From: Hyphomicrobiales bacterium
GTDB lineage: Bacteria; Pseudomonadota; Alphaproteobacteria; Rhizobiales; Rhizobiaceae
Assembly (NCBI GenBank): GCA_900469625.1
Contig: UBXV01000002.1
Span: 124,001-188,000 of the forward strand
Direction of reading: 5' to 3'
DNA: 64,000 nt
Numbering within the stretch: the stretch's first letter is position 1; each line of letters begins with the position of its first letter. A program made the translations under genes and the position numbers. Shown here in pieces: positions 8,654 to 19,680 of this stretch. Under the pieces are notes generated by a model. The model had not been told where the DNA came from. It was given only the letters and a program-made list of their open reading frames with translations, and made no database searches.

Positions 8654-9178
8654 GTGAACATTCGGCCCATGACTGCGCTCGTCACGCTATGCATGCTCGC
8701 CTTTTCGCCGCCGGTGCAGGCGGCGGACAAGCCGACCGATCCGCAGATTGCCCATATCGCCTATACGGCCGGGGTGATCGACGTGGAAAACGCCAGGCTT
8801 GCTATCTCGAAATCCGGCAACAAGGCCGTCGTCTCCTTTGCCGAGGACATGGTGCGCGACCATGAGGCGGTGAACACACAGGCGCTCGACCTCGTCAAGA
8901 AGCTCAAGGTGACACCGGAGGATAACGACACCAGCAAGGCGCTTGCCAGGGCGGCCGACGACGAGCGCGCCAAGCTTGCCAAGCTCGATGGCGCCAGCTT
9001 CGACAAGGCCTATGTCGACAATGAGGTCGCCTACCACAAGCAGGTAAACGGCGCACTCGAGACCTTGCTCATCCCCTCGGCCAGCAACGCCGAACTCAAG
9101 GCGTTGCTTGAGACCGGTCTGAAGATTTTTCAGGGTCATCAGCAGCATGCCGAGCATGTCGCCGCAACGTTGAAATAG
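8654..9178 (+). CDS. Secreted DUF4142 (ferritin-like fold) protein
   Basis: 174 residues. Start at the GTG 8654, 5 bases after GGAGGAGG; an upstream ATG (8600) lacks this. A signal peptide ends at about residue 23 (PPVQAA). The mature part is an all-alpha DUF4142 domain with the family pattern FAEDMVRDHEAVNTQAL near residue 75, a central FDKAYVDNEVAYHKQV, and a C-terminal H-x2-H-x2-H cluster (HQQHAEH) near the end. DUF4142 proteins are periplasmic, often stress-induced in rhizobia, and have no established biochemical role. It lies 87 bp downstream of the sigma factor and 9 bp upstream of the cupredoxin, so the two secreted proteins are probably co-expressed. The His-rich C-terminus hints at metal contact, which is inference only. 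Confidence 0.85.
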   Translation: MNIRPMTALVTLCMLAFSPPVQAADKPTDPQIAHIAYTAGVIDVENARLAISKSGNKAVVSFAEDMVRDHEAVNTQALDLVKKLKVTPEDNDTSKALARAADDERAKLAKLDGASFDKAYVDNEVAYHKQVNGALETLLIPSASNAELKALLETGLKIFQGHQQHAEHVAATLK

Positions 9179-9187
9179 GGCGCGGCC

Positions 9188-9508
9188 ATGCGAGCCGGCT
9201 TCTATCTCGTTGCCATTACCGGGCTCATGCTCGGCAATGGCGCAATGCTTGCGGAGGCTAGGACCATTCGCGTGACCATCGATAAGATGGCGTTCGTCCC
9301 CGCGGAGATCGAGGCACAGGTGGGCGACACGATCGAGTGGGTCAACAATGACATCCTCGTCCATACCGCAACCGTCAAGGGAGGCTGGGAGGTCATGATC
9401 CCGGCGAAAGGTACGGCAAGTCGTGCCGTGGTGGAGGCAGGGCAGGTGGACTTTTACTGTCGCTTTCATCCGAACATGAAGGGGCGGATATCCGTGGCGG
9501 CGCCATAA
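9188..9508 (+). CDS. Small periplasmic cupredoxin (plastocyanin/amicyanin-like)
   Basis: 106 residues with an N-terminal signal peptide (to about residue 24, AEA). The rest is a single cupredoxin domain. All four type-1 copper ligands are visible: His in NNDILVHTAT (about residue 60), then Cys, His and Met in FYCRFHPNMKG (about residues 88-98). It would carry one electron in the periplasm. It is unusually short because the C-terminus ends soon after the ligand loop, as in amicyanin-like minimal cupredoxins. Context, behind an ECF sigma factor and a DUF4142 gene, suggests an envelope oxidative or metal stress role rather than a respiratory one; this is inference. Confidence 0.9.
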   Translation: MRAGFYLVAITGLMLGNGAMLAEARTIRVTIDKMAFVPAEIEAQVGDTIEWVNNDILVHTATVKGGWEVMIPAKGTASRAVVEAGQVDFYCRFHPNMKGRISVAAP

Positions 9509-9562
9509 TCACTTCCGGCTCGTCAGTGAAGCTTCGGGGGATGCGTCGAACATAGGGGTGGT

Positions 9563-9590
9563 GCGCGTCAGGGGCCGGGCCCCGATGCGC
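9563..9590 (+). terminator. Stem-loop after the cupredoxin gene
   Basis: Two stacked helices (9563-9569 with 9584-9590, one G-U pair; 9571-9575 with 9579-9583) separated by a single bulged A, loop of 3. No U-run follows, so it is a weak or Rho-assisted terminator, or a stability element separating the acylphosphatase gene. Confidence 0.4.
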
Positions 9591-9683
9591 AAGCAGGCTC
9601 ATATTGCAAGCGACCCCGCTGTCGGGCGGCTTGCCTTTGCCGGTCTTTGCCCCAGTTTCTCCTGTACAGCGAGAGGTGCCAAC

Positions 9684-9968
9684 ATGAACGCAGAGCGCAA
9701 GGCGATGCTGGTTCGCGTCAGCGGCAGGGTGCAGGGCGTCAGCTTCCGCCTCTGGACCCGCCGCGAGGCGGAGCGCCTTGGCGTGGCGGGCTGGGTGCGC
9801 AACGAGCGCGACGGATCGGTGGCAGCGATGATCGTCGGCAGCGACCGGGTGCTCGCCCATATGGTGGAACGGCTATGGATGGGGCCGGCGGCAGCCTCGG
9901 TCGTGAGTGTCGAAACCGAACCGGTCGCAGTGCCCGATCCCGTAGAGGGGTTTCAGATCACGGGCTAA
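9684..9968 (+). CDS. acyP: Acylphosphatase
   Basis: 94 residues, the full length of the family, starting at the ATG 9684 behind a GAGAGGT. The conserved N-terminal pattern VSGRVQGVSFRLWTRREAERLG holds the phosphate-binding loop with its catalytic Arg (about residue 23), and GWVRNERDGSV carries the catalytic Asn (about residue 42). The enzyme hydrolyses acyl phosphates such as acetyl phosphate and carbamoyl phosphate in the cytoplasm. It lies 175 bp downstream of the cupredoxin, beyond a stem-loop, so it may be a separate unit. It is convergent with rtcB. Confidence 0.95.
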   Translation: MNAERKAMLVRVSGRVQGVSFRLWTRREAERLGVAGWVRNERDGSVAAMIVGSDRVLAHMVERLWMGPAAASVVSVETEPVAVPDPVEGFQITG

Positions 9969-10044
9969 CGGGCGGACATGGCCCTGTGCGCGCCGGTCGG
10001 CGCTTGGCGAGGAATGCGACAAAACCGGAGAGTGCGGCAGAAAA

Positions 10045-10073
10045 CACCGGGGAGGCGTTTTTCCTCCCCGGTG
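10045..10073 (-). terminator. Rho-independent terminator of rtcB
   Basis: Perfect 11-bp GC-rich stem (10045-10055 with 10063-10073) with a 7-nt loop. On the minus strand it is followed by UUUU (10041-10044), giving an intrinsic terminator just after the rtcB stop. It also lies downstream of the acylphosphatase gene and may block read-through from both sides. Confidence 0.8.
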
Positions 10074-10090
10074 CCTAGTCTTGAGTGGCC

Positions 10091-11533
10091 CTATCCCTTG
10101 ACGGTCAGGACCGGTCTGATGCGGGCGACGGGGGCGACCAGGCCGGTCGCCACCATCGGATCGACCACCTGATCGATCGGCCGGTAGGCTGCCGGAGCCT
10201 CCTCCTTCATCCGGCCCTGGATCTCCGCGAGGATATCCGGCCGGCCGCGGATCGCCGCGCTCGCGGCGTCGACCGGGCCGACCACGCGCAGGCCGGCAAG
10301 CGTCGTTTTCGCGGCGCGTGCCTCCTGGCGCGAGAGCCGCCGACCGGCGCCATGGGCCGACGATTCCATGCCGTCGGCTGCGCCCAGTCCACGTAGCAAC
10401 CAGGTGCCATCGCCCATCGAGCCCGGCAGGATCACCGGTTCACCGGACCATTCGTAAGGCGAACCCTTGAGCGTGCCCGGGCCGCGCGCCGGACAGGCGC
10501 CCTTACGATGGCGAACCGTATTGCCGGCCTGCCAAACGGTGTTGTGCGGCGCGTCGTAGACCAGCCGGTGTGCGACCGGCCGGCCGATCGTTCGCGTGAG
10601 CGCTTCCACCGCCGCCAGGCCAATCAGGAAACGATTGACGAAGGCGGCATTCGCGGCGTTGGCATGGCCGTTCATGTACCGCCCGTAACGGTCGGCGTCC
10701 CGGGTTTTCGAGACGATACCATCGCGCGGTCCGGTCGCGCCGCCTTGCTGCGCGCGCTCCCTCGCCGCCGTTCCGATGCGCTGGCCGAAGTCGAGCGAAC
10801 CGGAATGCACCACGATCACAACGCCTGCCCGCTTCAGCCCGGCGATGCGGGCGAACCCGCCGTCGACGATGCGCTCGACCACGCCGAACTCGACGAAGTG
10901 ATTGCCGCCACCGATGGTGCCGAGAATGGCATCATGCCGGTGCCGGTCATCGGGTGCCGCGTAGTCGGCAAAGTCCGGATCGATGCCGTCCGAGCGGAAG
11001 CAGCCATCGTCGGACATGCGCGCGACATCCGCCCAGGCTGATGCCAGATCGACGCGGCCAAGCAGCCCCTGACGCTTGCCGGAAAGGTTTTCGAGCAGGC
11101 CCGGTACGCCGTCCCTGAGGACTGCGTGACGATCCCTGCCGGTCAGGGCGATATCGCGCCCTCCCTGGAAGAAGACATGCCGCAGCTGTCCCTCGAGGTC
11201 AGGCGCGAGCTCGTCCTCGCGGATGTCGTCGAGCACGATCATGCGCATGCCGCATCCGATATCGTTGCCGATCAGATGCGGAATAACGGCATTGTCGATG
11301 TCGGCGACCAGCCCGACCGGAACCGGCTTGCCCGGATGGAAATCCGGGGTCGTGACGATGCGTCCGGCGACCGCACCACGGATCGCCAGCGCTTCCGGCG
11401 ATGGAAGGGCCGAGGCGAGATCGTTGAGTGCGCGCGCGCGTTGATGCTCAGGCTCGTCGATCGCGACGACGGACCTGATCGCATGCCCGGAAACGACATC
11501 GTTCCGGACGATAGGATTATGTTGGTTGGACAT
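10091..11533 (-). CDS. rtcB: RtcB-family RNA ligase
   Basis: 480 residues from the ATG at 11533. RtcB joins 2',3'-cyclic phosphate or 3'-phosphate RNA ends to 5'-OH ends, using GTP and Mn2+. The metal and nucleotide motifs are all visible: HPGKPVPVG, GNDIGCGM (Asp and Cys ligands), GGGNHFVEFG, VVHSGSLDFG, DAPHN, PGSMGDGTW and the guanylylated-His motif AHGAGRRLSR. No archease or RtcA gene is adjacent, and no tRNA splicing is expected here, so a role in RNA repair is likely. The spacing of some motifs and the HSGSLDFG (instead of the common HxGSRGxG) mark it as a divergent bacterial paralogue. It is monocistronic, with its own terminator, and convergent with acyP. Confidence 0.9.
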   Translation of the reverse strand: MSNQHNPIVRNDVVSGHAIRSVVAIDEPEHQRARALNDLASALPSPEALAIRGAVAGRIVTTPDFHPGKPVPVGLVADIDNAVIPHLIGNDIGCGMRMIVLDDIREDELAPDLEGQLRHVFFQGGRDIALTGRDRHAVLRDGVPGLLENLSGKRQGLLGRVDLASAWADVARMSDDGCFRSDGIDPDFADYAAPDDRHRHDAILGTIGGGNHFVEFGVVERIVDGGFARIAGLKRAGVVIVVHSGSLDFGQRIGTAARERAQQGGATGPRDGIVSKTRDADRYGRYMNGHANAANAAFVNRFLIGLAAVEALTRTIGRPVAHRLVYDAPHNTVWQAGNTVRHRKGACPARGPGTLKGSPYEWSGEPVILPGSMGDGTWLLRGLGAADGMESSAHGAGRRLSRQEARAAKTTLAGLRVVGPVDAASAAIRGRPDILAEIQGRMKEEAPAAYRPIDQVVDPMVATGLVAPVARIRPVLTVKG

Positions 11534-11668
11534 TTGGATTCTCCGTTGCCTTGGGGTCAGCAGCCGCGGCAATACGGATTGGCGCACTCACTAGTTGAAA
11601 GCGGGCCGGCAGTCAATCCTGCGGCCGACATGGGCCGGCAGCACGGTCAAGCCGCTCAAGGCTTTCAG

Positions 11669-11691
11669 CCCCGGACCGGTTTGGTCCGGGG
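11669..11691 (-). terminator. Stem-loop after nrdF
   Basis: Perfect 9-bp stem (11669-11677 with 11683-11691), 5-nt loop, 35 bp past the nrdF stop codon. No clear U-run on the minus strand. Probable 3' end of the nrdHIEF transcript. Confidence 0.5.
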
Positions 11692-11725
11692 AAGAATGCT
11701 GGGGCGCCGGAAGACGTCCTTGCGC

Positions 11726-14885
<3,160 letters not shown>

Positions 14886-15288
14886 AATCGTTCCATCCCG
14901 TCCTTGACATTGGCGACGTCCTCGTCGGTGCCCAGAAGCTCGAACCGGTAGAGATAGGGCACCTGGCACTTGGCCGAAATCACGTCGCCGGCGATCCCGT
15001 AGGTCGCGCCGAAATTGCTGTTGCCCGCGGCAATCACGCCGCGGATGTGGGAGCGGTTGTCCGCATCGTTCAGGAAGCGGATGACCTGTTTGGGCACGGC
15101 GCCCCGGCCGTCGTTGCCGCAATAGGTCGGCACGACCAGCACATAGGGTTCCTTGATCTCAAGCGGCCCGTCGGCCGCGCTCACCGGAATGCGGATGGCG
15201 CGAAGGCCGAGCTTGCCGACGAAGCGATGGGTGTTTTCCGAGCGCGTGGAGAAGTAGACGATCAGGCCCATCGCCCGGCACCTCAAGC

Positions 15289-15510
15289 TTACGAGAGCGC
15301 GCTGATCTTGTCGGGGCGGAAGCCTGCCCAATGTTCCGGGCCGGCAACGACGACGGGAAGCTGCATGTAGCCGAGGCCCTTGACCGTCTGGAGCGCGTCC
15401 TCGTCGTTCGAGATGTCGATCACCTCGTAGTTGACGCCCTTGCGGTCGAGCGCGCGGTAGGTGGCGGTGCATTGGACGCAGGCGGGCTTGCTGTAGACGG
15501 TGACGTTCAT
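15289..15510 (-). CDS. nrdH: Glutaredoxin-like NrdH
   Basis: 73 residues from the ATG at 15510, behind AGGAAG. The redox motif CVQC sits at residues 11-14 of a thioredoxin/glutaredoxin fold ([10 protein letters not shown]), and the C-terminal GFRPDKI matches NrdH proteins, which take electrons from thioredoxin reductase and pass them to NrdE. It is the first gene of the class Ib operon, about 310 bp downstream of the cobalamin riboswitch. Confidence 0.96.
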   Translation of the reverse strand: MNVTVYSKPACVQCTATYRALDRKGVNYEVIDISNDEDALQTVKGLGYMQLPVVVAGPEHWAGFRPDKISALS

Positions 15511-15822
15511 TTCTTCCTCGTTGGGTCGGCTGGATCTGGACATGAAAAGGCATGCGGGCGCGCGAGCGCGTTCCGGCGAAAGGGCAGGGCTGGCAGAATG
15601 GCGACGGGCTCGGATAAGGACCGAGCACGGGTCTTCGTCAGATGCGCGGGAGCCCGCGCCTCTTCAGTGGCGAATGATAGGAATTCGATGACGCGGACAT
15701 GACTTCACCCCGAAGTTGAAGACGGCGCTTCCGGGGAGACGTCGAGACGTTCAGGCAGGTTTCATCCTGCCTCAAGCATACCTCTGACCTCTCCGGACAC
15801 CCCGCCCGTGGACGTTTATCGA

Positions 15823-16020
15823 TCGAGGCAGGTCTCCTGGCTCACGGGTCGCTGCTTCTGCCCGGACCTTCCCGAAGCCTCATGCTTCAGTGGCCGAATG
15901 CTGGACAGTCGCTCGCCGTTTACAGTTGCGGGGGCAGCCACGGCTTGACCGGACGAAATCGCCACGGGGCACCGTATTCCCATCTTCGCTCCCAATCCTT
16001 GCGAATCGGAAGAACCTCGA
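15823..16020 (-). ncRNA. Cobalamin (AdoCbl) riboswitch upstream of nrdHIEF
   Basis: On the minus strand this region carries the hallmarks of the cobalamin aptamer: the GCUGCCCCCGCAACUGU core (15922-15938), the B12 box GCCACUG (15888-15894), and the closing AGCCAGGAGACCUGCC (about 15826-15842). It lies just after a good promoter and ahead of nrdH. Family knowledge: such elements shut off expression when adenosylcobalamin is present. Here it would turn off the B12-independent reductase when B12 allows another, B12-dependent enzyme to work. The roughly 310 nt between it and nrdH hold no gene. Confidence 0.95.
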
Positions 16021-16029
16021 ACACTAGAT

Positions 16030-16057
16030 ATAGTATATGGTCGGAAAATCGCGTCAA
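16030..16057 (-). promoter_or_regulatory. Sigma-70-type promoter of nrdHIEF
   Basis: On the minus strand TTGACG (16057-16052) and TACTAT (16035-16030) are separated by 16 bp. Transcription would start near 16023, right at the 5' edge of the riboswitch, which supports the assignment. Confidence 0.6.
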
Positions 16058-16154
16058 TAGGTTCGATGGCGCGGATGCCCGATGGAGTGTGCAATATTTT
16101 CCCGGGTGTGGATAACGGGGAGTAAATGCGCGGTTCCAACAAGCCTGTGGATGA

Positions 16155-16175
16155 AGAGCCGTCGTCGACGGCTCT
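16155..16175 (-). terminator. Stem-loop after the metE-thioesterase operon
   Basis: Perfect 9-bp stem (16155-16163 with 16167-16175), 3-nt loop, 14 bp after the thioesterase stop codon. Only a short UU follows, so termination may be partial. It separates this operon from the nrdHIEF promoter. Confidence 0.55.
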
Positions 16176-16189
16176 CCAAGTCGAACACG

Positions 16190-16990
16190 TCAGGCAGCGA
16201 AGGCCGGAGCCGGGCGGTTGTCGCGGTCGACGGCCACCATGACGAAGACGCCACGGGCCGTCAGCGCCGGTTTTGCGCCCTTGAGATCTTCCGACCACAA
16301 CTCCACCTCTACGGTCGTCGAGCTCCGGCCGGTGCGCACGATCCTTGCAACAATCTCGATGATCGAACCAAGGGTGATGCGGTGCTTGAAGTCGATGCGC
16401 TGGCAGGAGGCAAGCACCGTCGTCTTGCGGCTTGCCCGTGTCGCCACGACGAAGGCCGCCTTGGTCATCTGCGACAGCGCGTCGCCACCGAACATGGCGC
16501 CGAAGCTGTTGGCCTGGTCGGGAAAGACGATGTCGACCATGCGCACCGCATCGTCTTTCGGCGGACCGATCGCGGCAGGGGCGAGCGCAGGCAGCGACCA
16601 GCCTCCTTCCTTGCCTTCGGGCATCGCCACCATGGTGAACTGGCCGCGGGTGCAAAGATCGCTTGTGCCCTCGATCAGGTCCTCGGCGATCATGTCCACC
16701 TCCACCACCATCGAGCGCCGGCCAACCTTCATCGGGCGCCCGGAAAAGCTGACGATCTGGCCGATACGGACAGGGGCGCGGAAATCGACCCGGTCGCAGG
16801 ACGCGGTGACGAAGGGGACCCGGCCGTGGCGGGTGGCGACGATGAAGGCGATCCGGTCCATCAGCGCCAGTCCGGCACCGCCGAACAGCGTGCCGTGGTG
16901 GTTGGTGTCGCCGGGAAAGACGATGTCGATCAGCGTGGCAGGCGCCGGGGTTTCCCCCGGTGCCATCCAGATATTCCCGTCGTCCGTCAT
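16190..16990 (-). CDS. Double-hotdog acyl-CoA thioesterase
   Basis: 266 residues with two hotdog repeats (about residues 18-115 and 148-250). Each begins with the family's active-site helix pattern: FPGDTNHHGTLFGG in repeat 1 and FPDQANSFGAMFGG in repeat 2, followed by RVDF / RIDF core strands. The enzyme class hydrolyses acyl-CoA to free acid and CoA. Repeat 2 lacks the His that follows Asn in repeat 1, so the two sites may not be equivalent. The ATG overlaps the metE stop codon by 4 bp (ATGA at 16987-16990), so it is co-translated with metE and falls under the same cobalamin riboswitch. The physiological reason for that link is not obvious. Confidence 0.88.
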   Translation of the reverse strand: MTDDGNIWMAPGETPAPATLIDIVFPGDTNHHGTLFGGAGLALMDRIAFIVATRHGRVPFVTASCDRVDFRAPVRIGQIVSFSGRPMKVGRRSMVVEVDMIAEDLIEGTSDLCTRGQFTMVAMPEGKEGGWSLPALAPAAIGPPKDDAVRMVDIVFPDQANSFGAMFGGDALSQMTKAAFVVATRASRKTTVLASCQRIDFKHRITLGSIIEIVARIVRTGRSSTTVEVELWSEDLKGAKPALTARGVFVMVAVDRDNRPAPAFAA

Positions 16991-19341
16991 GCGCTTGCCG
17001 CATCCCGGCCGGAGGCGGCGAAAGATTGCCGCAACGCCTGTGCCGCCTGCACCATGTTGACGAGGGCGGGGCGAACCTCCTCCCAGGCCCTCGTTTTCAG
17101 GCCGCAATCCGGGTTGACCCAGATCTGCGTCGGCGTCAGGCCGTCGGTCGCCTTTTCGATCAGGGCCACCATCTCGTCGACCGAGGGCACCCGTGGCGAG
17201 TGGATGTCGTAGACGCCCGGGCCGATCTCGTTCGGATAGGCCTGATCGGTGAAGGCGCCGAGCAATTCCATCTTCGAGCGCGAGGTTTCGATGGAGATGA
17301 CGTCGGCATCCATCGCCGCGATCGCCGCCATGATGTCGTTGAACTCCGAGTAGCACATGTGCGTGTGGATCTGCGTTTCGTCACCCACACCCGAAGCGCT
17401 GATCCGGAAGCACTCGACGGCCCAGTCGAGATAGGTCTTTCGATCGGACCGCCTCAGCGGCAGTCCCTCGCGCAGCGCCGGTTCGTCGATCTGGATCACG
17501 GCGATGCCGGCAGCCTCCAGGTCGGTGACCTCGTCGCGCAGCGCCAGCGCGATCTGCCGGCACACGATCGAGCGGGGCAGGTCGTCACGCACGAACGACC
17601 ATTGCAGCATCGTCACCGGGCCGGTGAGCATGCCCTTCATCGGCCTTGACGTCAGCGACTGCGCATAGGATGCCCAATCCACCGTCATCGGGTTTGGCCG
17701 CGAGACATCGCCGAAGATGATCGGCGGGCGCACGTAGCGCGAGCCGTAGCTCTGCACCCAGCCGCTCTGGGTGAAGGCATAGCCGGAAAGCTGCTCGCCG
17801 AAATATTGCACCATGTCGTTGCGCTCGAACTCGCCATGCACCAGCACCTCGATGCCGATGTCCTCCTGCCAGCGCACGGCCTTCTCCGTCTCCTGGCGCA
17901 GATATGCAAGATAGTCGACATAGCTGAGCTCGCCCTTGGCATGCAGCGATCGCGCCTGGCGCACCTGCGGTGTCTGCGGGAAGGAGCCGATCGTCGTCGT
18001 CGGGAAAAGCGGCAGCGCCAACCTCTCTTCCTGCAGCCGCCGGCGCGTTGCAAAGCCCGACTGGCGGCGGCTTTCGGCAGCCGTCAGGCCTTTCAGGCGT
18101 CCGGCGACCAGCGGGTCATGGACCTTGAGCGAGGTCAGACGCGCCGCTGCCGCCACGATCGATTTCTCGAATACCTGTTCCGGATTGGCGAGGCCGGGCT
18201 CGAAGGCGCGGGCAAGCAGGCTGAGCTCGTCCAGTTTCTGCAGGGCGAAAGCAAGCCATGAGGCGAGCTCCGGGTCGAGCGCTTTTTCGAGGTTGAGATC
18301 AACAGGCACGTGCAGCAGCGAGCAGGACGGCGCAAGCTCGATGCGCTCACGGCCATGCGCCTCGATCAGCGGCTGCAGGCGGCGGAACAGGCCGGCGAGG
18401 TCTGTTCGCCACACATTGCGGCCATCGATGACGCCAAGCGACAGCACCAGATGCGCCGGTGCCGTCTGGATGAGGGCTTCCAGCTGCAGCGGTGCACGGA
18501 CCAGATCGAGGTGCAGGCCCGCGATCGGCAGCGAAAGCGCCGTCGGCAGGTTGTCGCCAATCGCGCCGAAATAGGTCGCAAGCATGATCTTCAGCTGCGG
18601 GATTTCCGAGGCGAATGTCTTGTAGGTGAGCGTCAGCGCCCGGCGCTCCCGCTCGTTGAGATCGAGCACAAAGCAGGGCTCGTCGATCTGCACCCACTCG
18701 ACGCCGGCATTGGCAAGCTCGGCGAGAAGCTGGACATAGACGGGAAGCAGCCGCTCGATCAGATCGATCGGTTCGAACCCGCCGGCAAGCGCCTTGCCGA
18801 GCTTCAGGAAGGTGACGGGGCCAAGCAGGACAGGCCGGGTGACATGCCCGAGCGCCTTGGCTTCCATGAAGGCCTCAAGCGGTGCGTTGCGCGTCAGCTC
18901 GAAGCGCTGGTCTTTGGTAAACTCGGGGACCATGTAGTGGTAATTGGTGTCGAACCACTTGGTCATCTCCTGCGCCGGGTTGCCGCTGTCATCGACTCCA
19001 TGGCTGCAACCGGAAGCGCACGTGGCAGCCGTCGAACCCCGCGCCATGGCAAAGTAAGTGTCGAGATCGACCGGGCCGCCCTTCCAGCCATAGGCCGCAG
19101 GCACCGCGCCGACGAGCACGGATGTGTCAAGAACCTGATCGTAGAGCGAGAAGTCGTTCGATGGAATGATCCGGATTCCCCGCGCCTTCTGCGCGGCCCA
19201 GTTTTCCGCCCGCAGCGTCGCTGCGACGTTCAGCAGGTCGTGCCGGTCGATCTTGCCGGCCCAGTAGCGCTCCAGCGCGAATTTCAGTTCGCGGTGGCGG
19301 CCGATACGTGGAAAGCCGAGATTGGCTGTCTTGATGGTCAT
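16987..19341 (-). CDS. metE: Cobalamin-independent methionine synthase MetE
   Basis: 784 residues, full length. It transfers a methyl group from 5-methyltetrahydropteroyl-triglutamate to homocysteine in the cytoplasm. The N-terminal barrel begins LGFPRIGRHRELKFALERYW. The C-terminal barrel carries the zinc site: His and Cys in THMCYSEFNDI (about residue 680) and Cys in WVNPDCGLKTR (about 760). Start at the ATG 19341. Preceded by a cobalamin riboswitch, in line with its role as the B12-free alternative to MetH. Confidence 0.97.
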   Translation of the reverse strand: MTIKTANLGFPRIGRHRELKFALERYWAGKIDRHDLLNVAATLRAENWAAQKARGIRIIPSNDFSLYDQVLDTSVLVGAVPAAYGWKGGPVDLDTYFAMARGSTAATCASGCSHGVDDSGNPAQEMTKWFDTNYHYMVPEFTKDQRFELTRNAPLEAFMEAKALGHVTRPVLLGPVTFLKLGKALAGGFEPIDLIERLLPVYVQLLAELANAGVEWVQIDEPCFVLDLNERERRALTLTYKTFASEIPQLKIMLATYFGAIGDNLPTALSLPIAGLHLDLVRAPLQLEALIQTAPAHLVLSLGVIDGRNVWRTDLAGLFRRLQPLIEAHGRERIELAPSCSLLHVPVDLNLEKALDPELASWLAFALQKLDELSLLARAFEPGLANPEQVFEKSIVAAAARLTSLKVHDPLVAGRLKGLTAAESRRQSGFATRRRLQEERLALPLFPTTTIGSFPQTPQVRQARSLHAKGELSYVDYLAYLRQETEKAVRWQEDIGIEVLVHGEFERNDMVQYFGEQLSGYAFTQSGWVQSYGSRYVRPPIIFGDVSRPNPMTVDWASYAQSLTSRPMKGMLTGPVTMLQWSFVRDDLPRSIVCRQIALALRDEVTDLEAAGIAVIQIDEPALREGLPLRRSDRKTYLDWAVECFRISASGVGDETQIHTHMCYSEFNDIMAAIAAMDADVISIETSRSKMELLGAFTDQAYPNEIGPGVYDIHSPRVPSVDEMVALIEKATDGLTPTQIWVNPDCGLKTRAWEEVRPALVNMVQAAQALRQSFAASGRDAASA

Positions 19342-19452
19342 TTCCTTACCCCGAGGTTGTGGGCAAGGCTTTGAACGCGACGCATCCACGACCGAGGCAG
19401 GCTCGCTCGTCAAGGCGGCACATCGGACACCCCGCCCGTGGACGTTATCGAT

Positions 19453-19645
19453 CGCGGCAGGTCTCCTGGCTTGCGGGTCAACACGAACCGTCCCGTCTTC
19501 CCGAGGCGTCTCCCTCAGTGACATCATTGGACGGCCGCTCGCCGCTTACAGTTGCGGGGGCAGCTCCGGCATGAGCACCTCACGGTGCCGCACCGAATTC
19601 CCTCTTAGCTCCGGCCCGTCGCAAGACGAGCCGCAGAACCACGAC
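19453..19645 (-). ncRNA. Cobalamin (AdoCbl) riboswitch upstream of metE
   Basis: On the minus strand: core GCUGCCCCCGCAACUGU (19548-19564), B12-box variant GUCACUG (19516-19522) and AGCCAGGAGACCUGCC near 19456-19472. The 3' flank is almost identical to that of the nrd riboswitch (compare 19425-19472 with 15795-15843). It ends about 110 nt before the metE start codon. Confidence 0.94.
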
Positions 19646-19651
19646 TGCACG

Positions 19652-19680
19652 ACAATGCCCTTCCAAGTCGGCAAGGTCAA
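19652..19680 (-). promoter_or_regulatory. Possible metE promoter
   Basis: Minus strand TTGACC (19680-19675), 17-bp spacer, CATTGT (19657-19652); the start would be about 19645, at the 5' edge of the riboswitch. The -10 matches only half of the consensus. The -35 overlaps the last codons of the upstream small gene. Confidence 0.4.

Noticed and set aside
18771-18780. GGTTCGAACCC-like string, similar to a tRNA T-arm
   Set aside because: It lies inside the metE coding sequence on the opposite strand and no acceptor, D or anticodon arms surround it.
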